Of a stretch of DNA of 64,000 nucleotides, positions 42,514 to 52,042 are shown piece by piece. The notes beneath the pieces are model-generated. The model ran no database searches and was not told where the DNA came from. It worked only from the letters and a program-made list of their open reading frames with translations. The stretch covers positions 5,952,001 through 6,016,000 of the forward strand of contig JAUSZU010000001.1 of NCBI GenBank assembly GCA_030817875.1, read 5' to 3'. The stretch's first letter is position 1. Each line of letters opens with the position of its first letter. Position numbers and translations under genes: made by a program. Source of the DNA: Flavobacterium sp. W4I14 (GTDB lineage: Bacteria > Bacteroidota > Bacteroidia > Sphingobacteriales > Sphingobacteriaceae).

Positions 42514-42984
42514 TTAGTTATAATACACCAAAGCCAAATACTGCCCATGGTGACTCACACAACCTGGTTTAGTGCGTTTATAATCACCTGGATGATTTGG
42601 TGATTCGTAAATGGTTACTTTAACTTCTTCTAGCTTACTACAAACAGGGGCAGCAATGGTATGAATATATTGTAGCTGTATATTGCTCTTAGTGAAATAA
42701 GTATCGTTATCTATACTTACTGTGCCTTTTATCTGATCGGTGTTTGAATAAATGGTACAATTTAAACTTTTAGGGGCGAAATTCCGGATTCCGGTTTTAC
42801 GGTTATAAATTTTATAAGCCGATTCTTTCATACTCCATAACAGCCATACCATTTCATCAGGTCTTTTTGCTGATGAAATCAGTACCTGTTCTTCGGCGGT
42901 GAAAATTTTATCGAGGTAATTTTTGCGCCTCCAGTTACTCTGGATTTTAGCCAGATCAAGATCAACAATATCATTACCCAGCAT
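42514..42984 (-). CDS. 4'-phosphopantetheinyl transferase superfamily protein
   Basis: A 156-residue protein with MLGNDIVDLDLA at the N-terminus and the catalytic WLLWSMKESAYKI (WxxKEAxxK type) near residue 80. It transfers phosphopantetheine from CoA to a carrier protein Ser. It overlaps the acyl carrier protein gene by 11 bases, so it most likely activates that carrier. The start at 42984 fits the conserved GxDIV motif; one 21 bases upstream is possible. Confidence 0.88.
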   Translation of the reverse strand: MLGNDIVDLDLAKIQSNWRRKNYLDKIFTAEEQVLISSAKRPDEMVWLLWSMKESAYKIYNRKTGIRNFAPKSLNCTIYSNTDQIKGTVSIDNDTYFTKSNIQLQYIHTIAAPVCSKLEEVKVTIYESPNHPGDYKRTKPGCVSHHGQYLALVYYN

Positions 42985-43234
42985 GTGCTTCCAGTTTTTG
43001 AGCAATAATTTCGGTGGTGGCTTCTACTGTAAGCATTTTTGCCATCGAATCGTTGTCTATTTCGATGTTGAATTTCTCTTCGATATCTAAGACAATATCA
43101 ACCAGGTTGGCCGAATTTATTTTTAAATCGTTTATAAAATCGGTGTTTTCGTCAATATTTGCCAGGGCTGATACCTCATCGCTGTAAGGTTCAACAATTT
43201 TTTTTAAGGCTTCGATGATCTCTTCTTTATTCAT
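42974..43234 (-). CDS. Acyl carrier protein
   Basis: An 86-residue carrier with Ser in DLKINSANLVDIVLDIEEKF as the phosphopantetheine site (DSL is replaced by NSA, so the site is slightly unusual). The start at 43234 (MNKEEIIEALKKIVEPY) overlaps the ketosynthase stop by 8 bases. It is part of the seven-gene type III PKS operon and is probably dedicated to it rather than to primary fatty-acid synthesis. Confidence 0.87.
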   Translation of the reverse strand: MNKEEIIEALKKIVEPYSDEVSALANIDENTDFINDLKINSANLVDIVLDIEEKFNIEIDNDSMAKMLTVEATTEIIAQKLEAHAG

Positions 43235-44504
43235 GGGTATATTTTTTAAAAATAATGCAGGCGTTAATATCACCAAAACCAAAACTGGCTTTAGCTAAGA
43301 TATTAAATGGTTTATGAATTAAGGTTTGCGGAATGTATTTTGCATCAATTAAAGCGGTAATTTCTGGGCTTAAGTCTTCACAATTGATGTTGGGAAAAAT
43401 AAATCCTTCTGAAAGTTCAAGCATTGAGGCTACACATTCTATGCTCCCCGATGCTGCAATGCAATGGCCAATCATACCTTTTACAGAATTGATATACGGA
43501 AAATCATCGGCAGGTAATTGTAGTGCTGCTTTCCAGTTTTCAATTTCCAGGGCATCTTTTGTTGTTGCAGTAAGATGGCCATTAATCACATCGATTTCCT
43601 GAGCTTCAATATCCGCATTTTTTAATGCTGTTTGGATACATCGCTGTACAGCAGTAGGATTTGGCGCAGTCATAGTACCTAAGCCCCGCTGGCCGCCAGA
43701 ATTGATATGGCCTCCGAGCACTTCGCCATATATTTTGGCTTTCCTTGCCACAGCGCTTTCGAGCGATTCTAATACCAAAGCACCCGCCCCGCTTCCAGGT
43801 ACAAAGCCACTTGCGGTTGTACTCATTGGGCGGCTACCTTTTTCGGGTTCATGGTTATGTTTAAAAGTGCAAACCTTCATGGCATCAAAACCACCCCAAA
43901 TGTAAGGGCCGCTATCACTTGTACTTCCTGCTAGCATTCTTGTAGCTTGCCCTGTTTTAATCCTTTCGTAAGCCAGCAATATGCTTTCTGCTCCCGTTGC
44001 GCAGGCAGAAGAATTGGTGCTTACCTGATTGCCTAGGCCGAGCTTGCCACTGATGAATGCACTTACACCGCTGGCCATGGTTTGTATTACTACAGAACTT
44101 CCCAGTTTTTTGATTTCAAGCGCATCTATTTTATTAATTGCCCATCTAAATTTATCTATACCAGAAGTGCCCGCTCCGAAAATGGTACCGCTGTCCCAGT
44201 CGGGTTCTTCATTATTTTCGATGGTTAAGCCTGCATCTTTCCATGCATCCAAACCAGCAATAACACCATATATAATTCCTGTACTGTTTAAGTTTCGTAA
44301 CTCAAGCGGTGTAAAATATTGGCTGATCCGCTCTTCGCTAATTAGCGGTTTGCCTGCTATCTGACAAGAGAAGTTTAACGCTTCCAGATCGGGCTGATGG
44401 CGGATGCCTGAAAGTCCTTTTTTTATGGCACCCGAAAACTCATCAATGGTAGTGCCATTGGGTGCGCACACGCCTAAACCGGTAATTACAACTCTGTTAT
44501 CCAT
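43227..44504 (-). CDS. Beta-ketoacyl-ACP synthase (KAS II/FabF type)
   Basis: A 425-residue thiolase-fold enzyme with the catalytic triad Cys168 (NSSACATGAES), His310 (INGHLTATTKD) and His347 (KGMIGHCIAAS). It elongates an acyl chain on the adjacent carrier protein by decarboxylative condensation. Its presence beside a type III PKS suggests that a modified fatty-acyl starter is made on the carrier first. Confidence 0.93.
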   Translation of the reverse strand: MDNRVVITGLGVCAPNGTTIDEFSGAIKKGLSGIRHQPDLEALNFSCQIAGKPLISEERISQYFTPLELRNLNSTGIIYGVIAGLDAWKDAGLTIENNEEPDWDSGTIFGAGTSGIDKFRWAINKIDALEIKKLGSSVVIQTMASGVSAFISGKLGLGNQVSTNSSACATGAESILLAYERIKTGQATRMLAGSTSDSGPYIWGGFDAMKVCTFKHNHEPEKGSRPMSTTASGFVPGSGAGALVLESLESAVARKAKIYGEVLGGHINSGGQRGLGTMTAPNPTAVQRCIQTALKNADIEAQEIDVINGHLTATTKDALEIENWKAALQLPADDFPYINSVKGMIGHCIAASGSIECVASMLELSEGFIFPNINCEDLSPEITALIDAKYIPQTLIHKPFNILAKASFGFGDINACIIFKKYTHE

Positions 44505-44934
44505 TTCCTTTTGAAATTAACATGCCCGAAATGCTGCCTTTGCAAATCATTTCGCCTGCTGCATTTTCCATTTTTACTTTGCAACTCAGTTTATTAAACC
44601 TAAAATAAACTTTCTCACTCGTTACTGTAACCTGCTCACCAGGGTAAACAGGTTTTAAAAAGTCAATAGCGTTTGACGTCATGGCGATGGATATATTTTG
44701 ATCAATATCATTTAACAGGTAAATACCTAAACAGACCAATCCAATCTGTGCCATGGTTTCGGTGAGGATCACTGCGGGCGTTACCGGACGGTCTTTAAAA
44801 TGACCCTCGTAAAATGGAAGGTTTTCAGGATAGGTATATGTTCCGGTCACGCCGTTTTCGTCTACATGCAGCAACTCATCAACAAATAGAAAAGATTTGC
44901 CGTAAGGGAGTTTAGCTAAGATCTCTTTTTTCAT
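44497..44934 (-). CDS. 3-hydroxyacyl-ACP dehydratase, FabZ-like hotdog protein
   Basis: A 145-residue hotdog-fold protein. The FabZ signature is visible as FYEGHFKDRPVTPAVILTET (catalytic His in GHF, Glu in TETMAQIG). It removes water from 3-hydroxyacyl chains. The start overlaps the next gene's stop by 8 bases. No ketoreductase is in the operon, so one would be borrowed from central metabolism. Confidence 0.9.
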   Translation of the reverse strand: MKKEILAKLPYGKSFLFVDELLHVDENGVTGTYTYPENLPFYEGHFKDRPVTPAVILTETMAQIGLVCLGIYLLNDIDQNISIAMTSNAIDFLKPVYPGEQVTVTSEKVYFRFNKLSCKVKMENAAGEMICKGSISGMLISKGNG

Positions 44935-44952
44935 TAGTGATTAGTTGAATGA

Positions 44953-46005
44953 TTACCATTGTAAAAGTATGCGCTGTGCCGAAAATCCAGGACCAAAGCT
45001 TAACATTAGTCCTTTTTCTCCGGGCATTGGCTTTTTATCCATAATCTGCTCTAAAACATAGAGAACTGTTGCGCTGCTCATGTTTCCGTAAAGCCTTAAA
45101 ACTTCTTTTGTTTCGTCAATATTTTTGCCTAGCTGGCCAAATAATTCTTCAACAATCTGGATAATCTTTTTCCCTCCTGGATGGAAGATCAAATGGTTTA
45201 TATTATTAATGTCGAGGCCATTTTTGGAAAGAAAAGGATGAATAATATCTGGAAAATGATTGGTAATGGTTTCTGGAACTGCTACATCCAGTACCATTTG
45301 CAGTCCGGTATTGGTAAGTTTAAATCCCATCATCTCTTCAGCATCATAAAAATGGTACATTTCTTCAGCTAAAATTTCTGGTCCACTATCTTCTTCATTC
45401 GAACTTAACAGTGCACAGGCGGCACCATCGCCAAATATTGCTGCACTTACAATGTTGGCCATCGAAAAATCGTTTAATTGAAAGGTTGCTGTCGGTGATT
45501 CTACCGCAACAACTGCTGCGCGTCTACCCGGATTTGCTTTCAGAAAATTCTTGGCATAAATCATGCCCGATACACCAGCGGCACAGCCCATTTCGGTTAC
45601 AGGTAGGCGAACAATGTCTTGACGTAGTTTGAGCAGATTGATCAGATAAGCATCTAAAGAAGGAATCATGATACCCGTGCAGCTCACCGTAATGATGTAG
45701 TCCAGATCCTGAGCTTGCCAGTTGGCTTTTTCGAGTGCGGTTTCCAAACATTTGGCACCCAGCTTTATCCCTTCTCTTACATAAATATTGTTTCGCTCCT
45801 CAAAACTTAAATCACTAAAAACTTCTTCGGGCGACATGATCGAGTATCTTTTATCTACTGCGGCATTTTCAAAAATCTTTTTTACCTTTCGGATAAAACG
45901 ATCATCCTGATCTCTTAGCCAAATATCTAGAAATGGTAAAATCTCATCGGTCGACCTCCAGAATTCGGGCAAGGCTTTACTTACTGCTTTTACGGTTACG
46001 CTCAT
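44953..46005 (-). CDS. Type III polyketide synthase (chalcone synthase-like)
   Basis: A 350-residue thiolase-fold homodimeric enzyme that condenses malonyl-CoA with an acyl starter and cyclises the product. The catalytic triad is Cys141 (EMGCAAGVSG), His275 (IFHPGGKK) and Asn308 (LYGNMSSAT). The GFGPG-like loop appears as SFGPGFSAQ. Bacterial relatives make alkylresorcinols, alkylpyrones or tetrahydroxynaphthalene. The neighbouring carrier, ketosynthase and dehydratase point to a fatty-acyl starter. Confidence 0.95.
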   Translation of the reverse strand: MSVTVKAVSKALPEFWRSTDEILPFLDIWLRDQDDRFIRKVKKIFENAAVDKRYSIMSPEEVFSDLSFEERNNIYVREGIKLGAKCLETALEKANWQAQDLDYIITVSCTGIMIPSLDAYLINLLKLRQDIVRLPVTEMGCAAGVSGMIYAKNFLKANPGRRAAVVAVESPTATFQLNDFSMANIVSAAIFGDGAACALLSSNEEDSGPEILAEEMYHFYDAEEMMGFKLTNTGLQMVLDVAVPETITNHFPDIIHPFLSKNGLDINNINHLIFHPGGKKIIQIVEELFGQLGKNIDETKEVLRLYGNMSSATVLYVLEQIMDKKPMPGEKGLMLSFGPGFSAQRILLQW

Positions 46006-46715
46006 ATTGTTTTAATTATCCATTGATAGCGGAATGCCCATTTCCATTTTATTGAACTCGATTTTAGCTTTAATTGTTTGCTGTATTTAAGCAAATCTGC
46101 CCTTTTAAACCCACGAAGAATTGATACTAAGCCGTCTTCTCTAGACATATCATTTAAACGGAACATATAACACAATGCTTTAAACAGGTAATAGGCCACT
46201 GCACTTCTTTGCAGGTCGTTTATTACAAAACCCATTGTAGCCGATCTTTTAAAATTCTCAAGCAGATCAATAATTTCTTCATCTTTAAAATGATGTAGAG
46301 TTAAGGTACAAAGCATAATGTCGCAAGGTTCTGTTTTACTTAAATCATCAAAAATATCGCTACAGGTGTAGGTTATGTTGGGATAGTTTTTAGATAAACT
46401 TTGCGCATGATCTATAGTGAACCTATTGGCATCTATTCCTTTTAAAATAAAATGTAAACCTTGTTTATTTGCATAATCTGCCAAAGTGCGCAACATATCT
46501 CCATTTCCACAACCAATATCAGTAATACGAATAACCTCGTCCTTTGGTTTGCTGTTGATTAAGCTTTTAATTCCTTCTAGTGTAACTTTATTCCCACCAA
46601 GGAGCCGATTAATGCTTGCTATTTTATCCAGTGCATCGCGTAATATCTCACCTTCCATAGCGAAGTCATCCATAATCTCCGGTGCTGTACTTCTATATGT
46701 AGTGTCTACTGGCAT
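46002..46715 (-). CDS. Class I SAM-dependent methyltransferase
   Basis: A 237-residue protein with the SAM-binding motif I ITDIGCGNGDMLRTLA, motif II acidic residue in LKGIDANRFT and IMLCTLTLHHFKDEEII. In this operon it probably O- or C-methylates the polyketide product. It overlaps the PKS by four bases and abuts the flavoprotein, so coupling is tight. The first ~45 residues form a helical lid. Confidence 0.92.
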   Translation of the reverse strand: MPVDTTYRSTAPEIMDDFAMEGEILRDALDKIASINRLLGGNKVTLEGIKSLINSKPKDEVIRITDIGCGNGDMLRTLADYANKQGLHFILKGIDANRFTIDHAQSLSKNYPNITYTCSDIFDDLSKTEPCDIMLCTLTLHHFKDEEIIDLLENFKRSATMGFVINDLQRSAVAYYLFKALCYMFRLNDMSREDGLVSILRGFKRADLLKYSKQLKLKSSSIKWKWAFRYQWIIKTI

Positions 46716-47846
46716 TTATGATGAAATTTTGATCGGTTTACCATGTGTCTGTTTAATTATTTTAGGGAGAAGAAAGGGCATTTTAGTCAACGTATTCATG
46801 GCCAAATTTTCGAATTTATTGTTCCTTAGCAAAGAAGATAATACGCTGCCCATTTTTAAGCGGCTTTTAAATTCTCTGTTCCAGTGTAAAGTATAAGCTT
46901 TTTCCAATGCTGCGCGCGAACTAATTTTTTCCTCCATCCTTTGATGCAAAAGTTCTGAAACAATTTTGGCACTGTGAATGGCCATGGCCATACCATTCCC
47001 ACAAAGTGGATGAATCAATCCGGCAGTATCGCCAATCATTAAAATATGATTATATACAGGTTCTTTAGCTTCGAAAGAAATCTGGCTGATGGTTAATGGT
47101 GCATCGAATAAACTGGTGGAATTTTCGAAAATAGCCTTCAGGTGCCTGTTTTTATAAAGTACATTTTCCTGAAAGGCAAGCAGGTTTTTGTGTTTTTTGA
47201 AATTTTCATAGTTCGCCAGATAACAGATATTTAACCGATCATTTTCGACCTTTGAGACGCCACAATAGCCACCTTCAAAATTATGAAGGCTTACTAAATT
47301 ATTGGGGAAATCGGCTTTGTAATGTGCTTTAACTGCCAGATATGGCGATTGTTTGTTAATGAAATTCCGATTTAGCTTAACATCAATTGCCGACCTTTTT
47401 CCATAAGCGCCAATAACGTAAGCTGCAACAAAAGTGTTTTTAGCAGTTGCCACTATAAATTTATTATTGGCAAAGTTGATCTGTACAACGCGATCATGAA
47501 TTACGTCTATTTTTCTCCTGATCAGTTCGGTATAGAGATAATGATCGATGGTGTATCTGCTTAAACCAAAGCCGCCCAGGGGTAATTTAGTTTTTATGCT
47601 TTTGCCAGAAAGGGAAGTGAAAAGCAGTTCGCTGATTAATGTAGGCGCAAGATTTTCAATATCCAGACCGAGCGATTCAAAATAGGGAAGCACTTCATTC
47701 GAAATATATTCGCCGCAGACTTTATGGTGGGGATAGGTATCTTTTTCGATCAACGTAACATTTAAACCCGCCTTATTCAGGTGAAGTGCAGCTGTTAAAC
47801 CTGCCAATCCACCACCAATAATTAAAATTTCTGTTTCGGCCTGCAT
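46716..47846 (-). CDS. FAD-dependent oxidoreductase (geranylgeranyl reductase-like)
   Basis: A 376-residue flavoprotein. The dinucleotide-binding site is LIIGGGLAGLTAALHLNKAG, followed by the KVCGEYIS segment typical of geranylgeranyl reductase/halogenase-type monooxygenases, and MIGDTAGLIHPLCGNGMAMA (GD motif) near residue 270. It probably hydroxylates or reduces the polyketide product. It is the first gene of the seven-gene operon; its start is preceded by a 448-bp non-coding stretch that should hold the promoter. Confidence 0.9.
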   Translation of the reverse strand: MQAETEILIIGGGLAGLTAALHLNKAGLNVTLIEKDTYPHHKVCGEYISNEVLPYFESLGLDIENLAPTLISELLFTSLSGKSIKTKLPLGGFGLSRYTIDHYLYTELIRRKIDVIHDRVVQINFANNKFIVATAKNTFVAAYVIGAYGKRSAIDVKLNRNFINKQSPYLAVKAHYKADFPNNLVSLHNFEGGYCGVSKVENDRLNICYLANYENFKKHKNLLAFQENVLYKNRHLKAIFENSTSLFDAPLTISQISFEAKEPVYNHILMIGDTAGLIHPLCGNGMAMAIHSAKIVSELLHQRMEEKISSRAALEKAYTLHWNREFKSRLKMGSVLSSLLRNNKFENLAMNTLTKMPFLLPKIIKQTHGKPIKISS

Positions 47847-48294
47847 ATAATAAGATGGAATCCCAATATAACATTTAAAATTCGGGTTTGTTCCATTAAA
47901 GCTTCTTTAACCACAGAGATCATAGAGAGAAACACACAGAGGGCACCGAGTTAGGTGTGCAATATGCTGTCCGAACATGGTGCTGTCAGATGTTACCATC
48001 TGACAGTGTTATTTTTTCGTTTGCGCTCGTTTCCAAACGAGTGCACAAATAGCTTTACGATTTTATCGTTTGTGACGATTGATTGTCTTTTCTGGGAGAT
48101 TCAAAAAAACTTAAATAGTAGCTCCACTGCTCTTGATTTAAACGGGATTGTAGCGGTATCCTTTTGTTTTCCTTCAAAACAAAAGATTTAGCGGAAAGCC
48201 CGACTAACTTTGATAATGCTTGCAGGCATTGCTTTCCTAATAATCCAGATGAAATATCATCCCCGTCTGGGTTAATTTTCAAAGGAAAGTTACC
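47847..48294. other. Intergenic region with repeats
   Basis: It contains CACAGAG / GGGCACCG words near 47915-47950, the palindrome CTGTCAGATG-TTAC-CATCTGACAG at 47983-48006, a GCTCGTTTCCAAACGAG hairpin near 48026-48042 and repeat-like text resembling 7080-7160 near 48140-48210. Frames crossing it are shadows. The promoter of the type III PKS operon should lie at its left edge, but no clear TAnnTTTG box was identified. Confidence 0.55.
47983..48006. repeat. GATGTTACCATC-family palindrome
   Basis: CTGTCAGATG-TTAC-CATCTGACAG, identical in its inner 20 bases to the copies at 7234, 7333 and 61321. Confidence 0.8.
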
Positions 48295-49434
48295 TTATCT
48301 ATCACTTCTTTCTTCCATATTCAAATCGGTATCAAAAGGGCTTTTTGTAAATGGATAAATGGATTGTTTAACAAAACCTTTCGGATACGAAGCTTCATGT
48401 ACGCCCGTTCCGGCTGGCCATTCTTTGCCAGGTAAATAATAGGTGCCAAACATCATATCAATGAAGGGAAATATTGAGGCGAAGTTATGTCCATAATATT
48501 TAGGGTCTTCGCAATGATGCCAATGGTGATATTGCGGTGTAGTGAAAATGTATTTTAACGGACCAAAATTAATCCTGGTGTTGGCATGGATGAGTACCGC
48601 ATGTATCGCAATAAATATAATGTACACATTGAAAACGGTAGATGAAAAGCCCAAAACATAAAGCGGGATAAAAGTCATTGCCCTGGTGAAAAATATATCA
48701 ATAAAATGGGTACGGCTTCCCGCCAGCCAGTCCATATTTTGTGTTGAATGGTGTATGGAATGGAAACGCCATAAGGATACCCGGGTATGGAAAAAACGAT
48801 GTGCCCAGTATTGAAACAAATCGGTACTGAAAAAAGCCAAAAACAAGGCCACTATAAATGGGAGACCCTGTACCCAGGTGTGCAATTTATCTAAACCTAT
48901 CCAACCGAAAAATAATACGGCAGGTTTTTGGGTTACAATGCCAAAAAACTGAATAAATAGGTGACTGATTACAAAATAGGTTAAATCGGTACGCCATTCT
49001 TCATGGAATTTGGTTTGCGCATTATTTTTTGGGAAAAACAATTCTAAAGGGACAAAAATGGCAACCATTAATAGCAGATCTAAAATCATCCAATCAAGGC
49101 CAAAATGCCAGCCCGATTTGGCTACATCTCTACCTTCTACACTCAAAGCACCCAATATTACAGCTAAAGCACCAAGCACAAAGCCAGGCCAGGCCCATTT
49201 TAGTTTTTTGCTGAGGATTAAGCTCAGTAATGAAAAGAAGAAACACCCTATAACACCGCCAAGCATTAAAGCTTCCATGCTGTTTTTCGTGTATATTTCA
49301 CGGAATTCAGGTGTGGTAAGCTTTTCTGGATAGTGAAAACAAAGAATGCCTAAAAGCGCCAATACGGCTAAAAAAATAGAAATATATCCACTGATCTGGC
49401 CTTGGCCAACTACTAATCTTTTGTTCGGAGACAT
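48295..49434 (-). CDS. Sterol desaturase/fatty acid hydroxylase family membrane protein
   Basis: A 379-residue integral membrane protein with several helices in the first 150 residues and the histidine boxes of the di-iron hydroxylase superfamily: HRFFHT, HSIHHSTQ and HHWHHCEDP. It inserts oxygen into a lipid or sterol-like substrate. It is not in the PKS operon (about 450 bp away with repeats), but lies on the same strand. The lipid substrate is unknown. Confidence 0.9.
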   Translation of the reverse strand: MSPNKRLVVGQGQISGYISIFLAVLALLGILCFHYPEKLTTPEFREIYTKNSMEALMLGGVIGCFFFSLLSLILSKKLKWAWPGFVLGALAVILGALSVEGRDVAKSGWHFGLDWMILDLLLMVAIFVPLELFFPKNNAQTKFHEEWRTDLTYFVISHLFIQFFGIVTQKPAVLFFGWIGLDKLHTWVQGLPFIVALFLAFFSTDLFQYWAHRFFHTRVSLWRFHSIHHSTQNMDWLAGSRTHFIDIFFTRAMTFIPLYVLGFSSTVFNVYIIFIAIHAVLIHANTRINFGPLKYIFTTPQYHHWHHCEDPKYYGHNFASIFPFIDMMFGTYYLPGKEWPAGTGVHEASYPKGFVKQSIYPFTKSPFDTDLNMEERSDR

Positions 49435-49645
49435 TAAAATATGGTTTTGATAGACAACAATGATAATAAAAAAAGATAAAATATGGTCGAATAACTTTTG
49501 TTAGTTTATTGTTTAATACTTAACCGACCCCAAACGCCCTGCGCCGAATACCCAACTTAATCCAGTATATTTTTGTTATTTAAAGAGAATAATTATTTTA
49601 CACCTAAATAACCAAATATTAGCTAAATAGAGCCTCAATCTACCT

Positions 49646-50803
49646 ATGTCATATCACTCAAAAATCATATTCTCAATCGTAATAGGCTGCTTTTTCATCT
49701 CTCCGCGCGCCTTGGCGCAACAGCTTATTAAAGGACAAGTGGTTAACGAAGCCAATAAAGGTATCGCATCCGTATCGATTTATAATAAGCAGAAATTAAT
49801 TGCCCTGAGCGATCCTGAAGGAAACTTCAGCTTTAGAATAGATTCCTTAAATAAAGGTCAATCGCTTTCTTTCAGTTCAGTGGGTTACGAAGGCCATTCA
49901 GTTAAAGTTGATGAGCGCAGCAGTACAAGTGACCTCATGGTTAAGCTAAAAGACAAATACACTAAATTAGAAGATGTGCATATTTATGCTGCCAATTTTG
50001 CTTCTGCCTTAATTAAAAATGCGGTCGCGCACCTTGCCGATACCGGTGTGGTGAGTGAAAAATTGTTGTGTAGACAGTATATGGTAAAGGATGGCAAATA
50101 TTATAGTTATGCCGAAGGATTATTTAACCTTCATACCGATGAATATAAAAACGATATCAGGTTACAGCTTGAGGGACTAAGAAGGCTTAAGGAGCTCAAA
50201 AAAACAGGAGGTGTGAAGATCAATTACGCTGTTGATTTAAGAATTGAGCTTAAATCTTATTTTGTAAATAATCTTAACGATAATATGCTCAGTGAGGATA
50301 ATGATTATGAAATTGAAGGACAGATTGAATATGAAGGGACAAAATGTTACAAGATCTCTTTCAAAAGAAAAAGAAATGCATTGTACAAACGCAAGAATGG
50401 CTGGGTTTATATCACGGTAGATAAACACCTGATTAAAGGAATGGAAAGTAATATCGCTACGATAAACAAAAGCATGATTTGGATAAACAGGCAAAACTAT
50501 ACTATCGATAATGGTTTGTCGAAGTTATCTTCAACTTATTTAAAGTGTAATGTAGTGGCCGGGCTATTTTCGGAAGGAGAACCTTCAGCAGAGATGGAAC
50601 TGATTTTTCTGGAAAATATTGATCCGGAACTAAAAAACAGCAACAACTATTCTACCCTAAAACTTAGACAGGATTTTTATCAGTATCCTAAAAAGAACAA
50701 TGCCGAATTTTGGGCAGTACTTTATCAAAAGCATAACTTAAAGATTCCGGAGACAATTGTCGAAACCTATAAATCGGATAAAGATATTTTGGAACAATTT
50801 TAA
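49646..50803 (+). CDS. Secreted carboxypeptidase-regulatory-like domain protein
   Basis: A 385-residue protein with a signal peptide (IIFSIVIGCFFISPRALAQ). Residues ~28-95 form a CarboxypepD_reg-like beta-sandwich (IKGQVVNEANKGIASVSIYN, DPEGNFSF), also found at the N-terminus of TonB-dependent receptors. The remainder, about 270 residues, is a beta-rich domain of unknown function rather than a receptor barrel. Bacteroidota often carry such DUF5686-like or orphan proteins at the outer membrane; the precise family is not certain. Confidence 0.8.
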   Translation: MSYHSKIIFSIVIGCFFISPRALAQQLIKGQVVNEANKGIASVSIYNKQKLIALSDPEGNFSFRIDSLNKGQSLSFSSVGYEGHSVKVDERSSTSDLMVKLKDKYTKLEDVHIYAANFASALIKNAVAHLADTGVVSEKLLCRQYMVKDGKYYSYAEGLFNLHTDEYKNDIRLQLEGLRRLKELKKTGGVKINYAVDLRIELKSYFVNNLNDNMLSEDNDYEIEGQIEYEGTKCYKISFKRKRNALYKRKNGWVYITVDKHLIKGMESNIATINKSMIWINRQNYTIDNGLSKLSSTYLKCNVVAGLFSEGEPSAEMELIFLENIDPELKNSNNYSTLKLRQDFYQYPKKNNAEFWAVLYQKHNLKIPETIVETYKSDKDILEQF

Positions 50804-50980
50804 ATTTATCTGTTCATTCGTTCATTGAGTTAATTGTTTAAACCAGTTAATTGACTCCAAACGCCAAACTCCCAACTCCAGACTAATCTATCTTCCTACA
50901 AACCATTTCATCTGGTTAATGGTTGCTTAATTGGGTCATGCCTTTCTTTTTTAAATAATCAGTATTTTTGAAACCACGAT

Positions 50981-52042
50981 ATGCTACTTAACTATCTACG
51001 CCTGTTACTACTTCCTTTTTCGATCATTTATGGAATGGCTATTCTACTCCGTAAAAAACTTTATGATTGGGGATTGATGCGATCTGTAAAGTTCGATTTG
51101 CCAGTAATCTGTGTAGGCAATTTAGCCGTTGGCGGATCGGGCAAAACACCAACAACAGAATATTTAGTGAAGTTGCTGACCGATTATAAAATAGCCATAC
51201 TAAGCAGGGGATATGGCCGGAAAACGAAAGGTTTTATTGTTGCCGATGGCGCTGCAACGGCCGAAACGATAGGGGATGAGCCATTACAGTACCATCAAAA
51301 ATTTGCAGGTGTTACCGTTGCCGTTTGCGAGGACCGGGTAAATGGGATTAAAAAATTGGAAGAGAATCATGATTTAGTTATCCTTGATGATGCCTTTCAG
51401 CACCGCGCGGTAAGGGCAGGTTTTAATATTCTGCTTTTCGAATTTAGAAAGTTGGGTACTTTGCAGTTTTTATTGCCAGCCGGAAATTTAAGGGATGTTT
51501 TCTCCTCGCGTAAAAGGGGCGATGTGTTATTGGTTACGAAATCGCCAGTTCCCCTGTTACATGTTGCCCAGCAGGCCGCTATAAATGAACTGCAACCAAA
51601 TGCCAATCAACCAGTATTACATTCTTATTTAAAGTATGGCGATCTTATTCATTTATATGATAACAAAAGCCTTACGCTCGAGTCGATTAAAGATTTCGAA
51701 ATTTTCCTGCTTACAGGAATTGCAAATCCCGCTCCATTAATAGAAGAGCTTGAAAAATATACCAAAACCATTAAACACGAAGAATTTCGGGATCATTATG
51801 CTTTTAAAATTGATGATATTAAGAAGTTTAAATCGGTTTTTATGGCCAGTACTAAAAAAGATAAAATCATTATCACAACAGAAAAGGATAGCAAGCGTTT
51901 AAGAGCTACCGGATTTGAAGATTTACTGGTAGATTTACCTGTATATTATTTACCCATAGAGGTTGAATTATTTGAAGAAGATAAGATTACCTTTGACGAA
52001 CTCATTTTAAACTATGTTAAGAGCAATAGAAGAAACCGTTGA
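50981..52042 (+). CDS. lpxK: Tetraacyldisaccharide 4'-kinase
   Basis: A 353-residue inner-membrane-associated kinase of lipid A synthesis that phosphorylates the 4' position of the disaccharide. The P-loop GNLAVGGSGKTPTTEYL is typical of LpxK, followed by LSRGYGRKTKGF and VILDDAFQHRAV. It confirms a lipopolysaccharide-bearing organism. The end overlaps the start of the purine nucleoside phosphorylase gene by 29 bases. Confidence 0.95.
   Translation: MLLNYLRLLLLPFSIIYGMAILLRKKLYDWGLMRSVKFDLPVICVGNLAVGGSGKTPTTEYLVKLLTDYKIAILSRGYGRKTKGFIVADGAATAETIGDEPLQYHQKFAGVTVAVCEDRVNGIKKLEENHDLVILDDAFQHRAVRAGFNILLFEFRKLGTLQFLLPAGNLRDVFSSRKRGDVLLVTKSPVPLLHVAQQAAINELQPNANQPVLHSYLKYGDLIHLYDNKSLTLESIKDFEIFLLTGIANPAPLIEELEKYTKTIKHEEFRDHYAFKIDDIKKFKSVFMASTKKDKIIITTEKDSKRLRATGFEDLLVDLPVYYLPIEVELFEEDKITFDELILNYVKSNRRNR

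Noticed and set aside
47955..48358. Overlapping short frames upstream of the sterol-desaturase gene end
   Set aside because: They run through palindromes and repeat text, with no start signals or conserved motifs.
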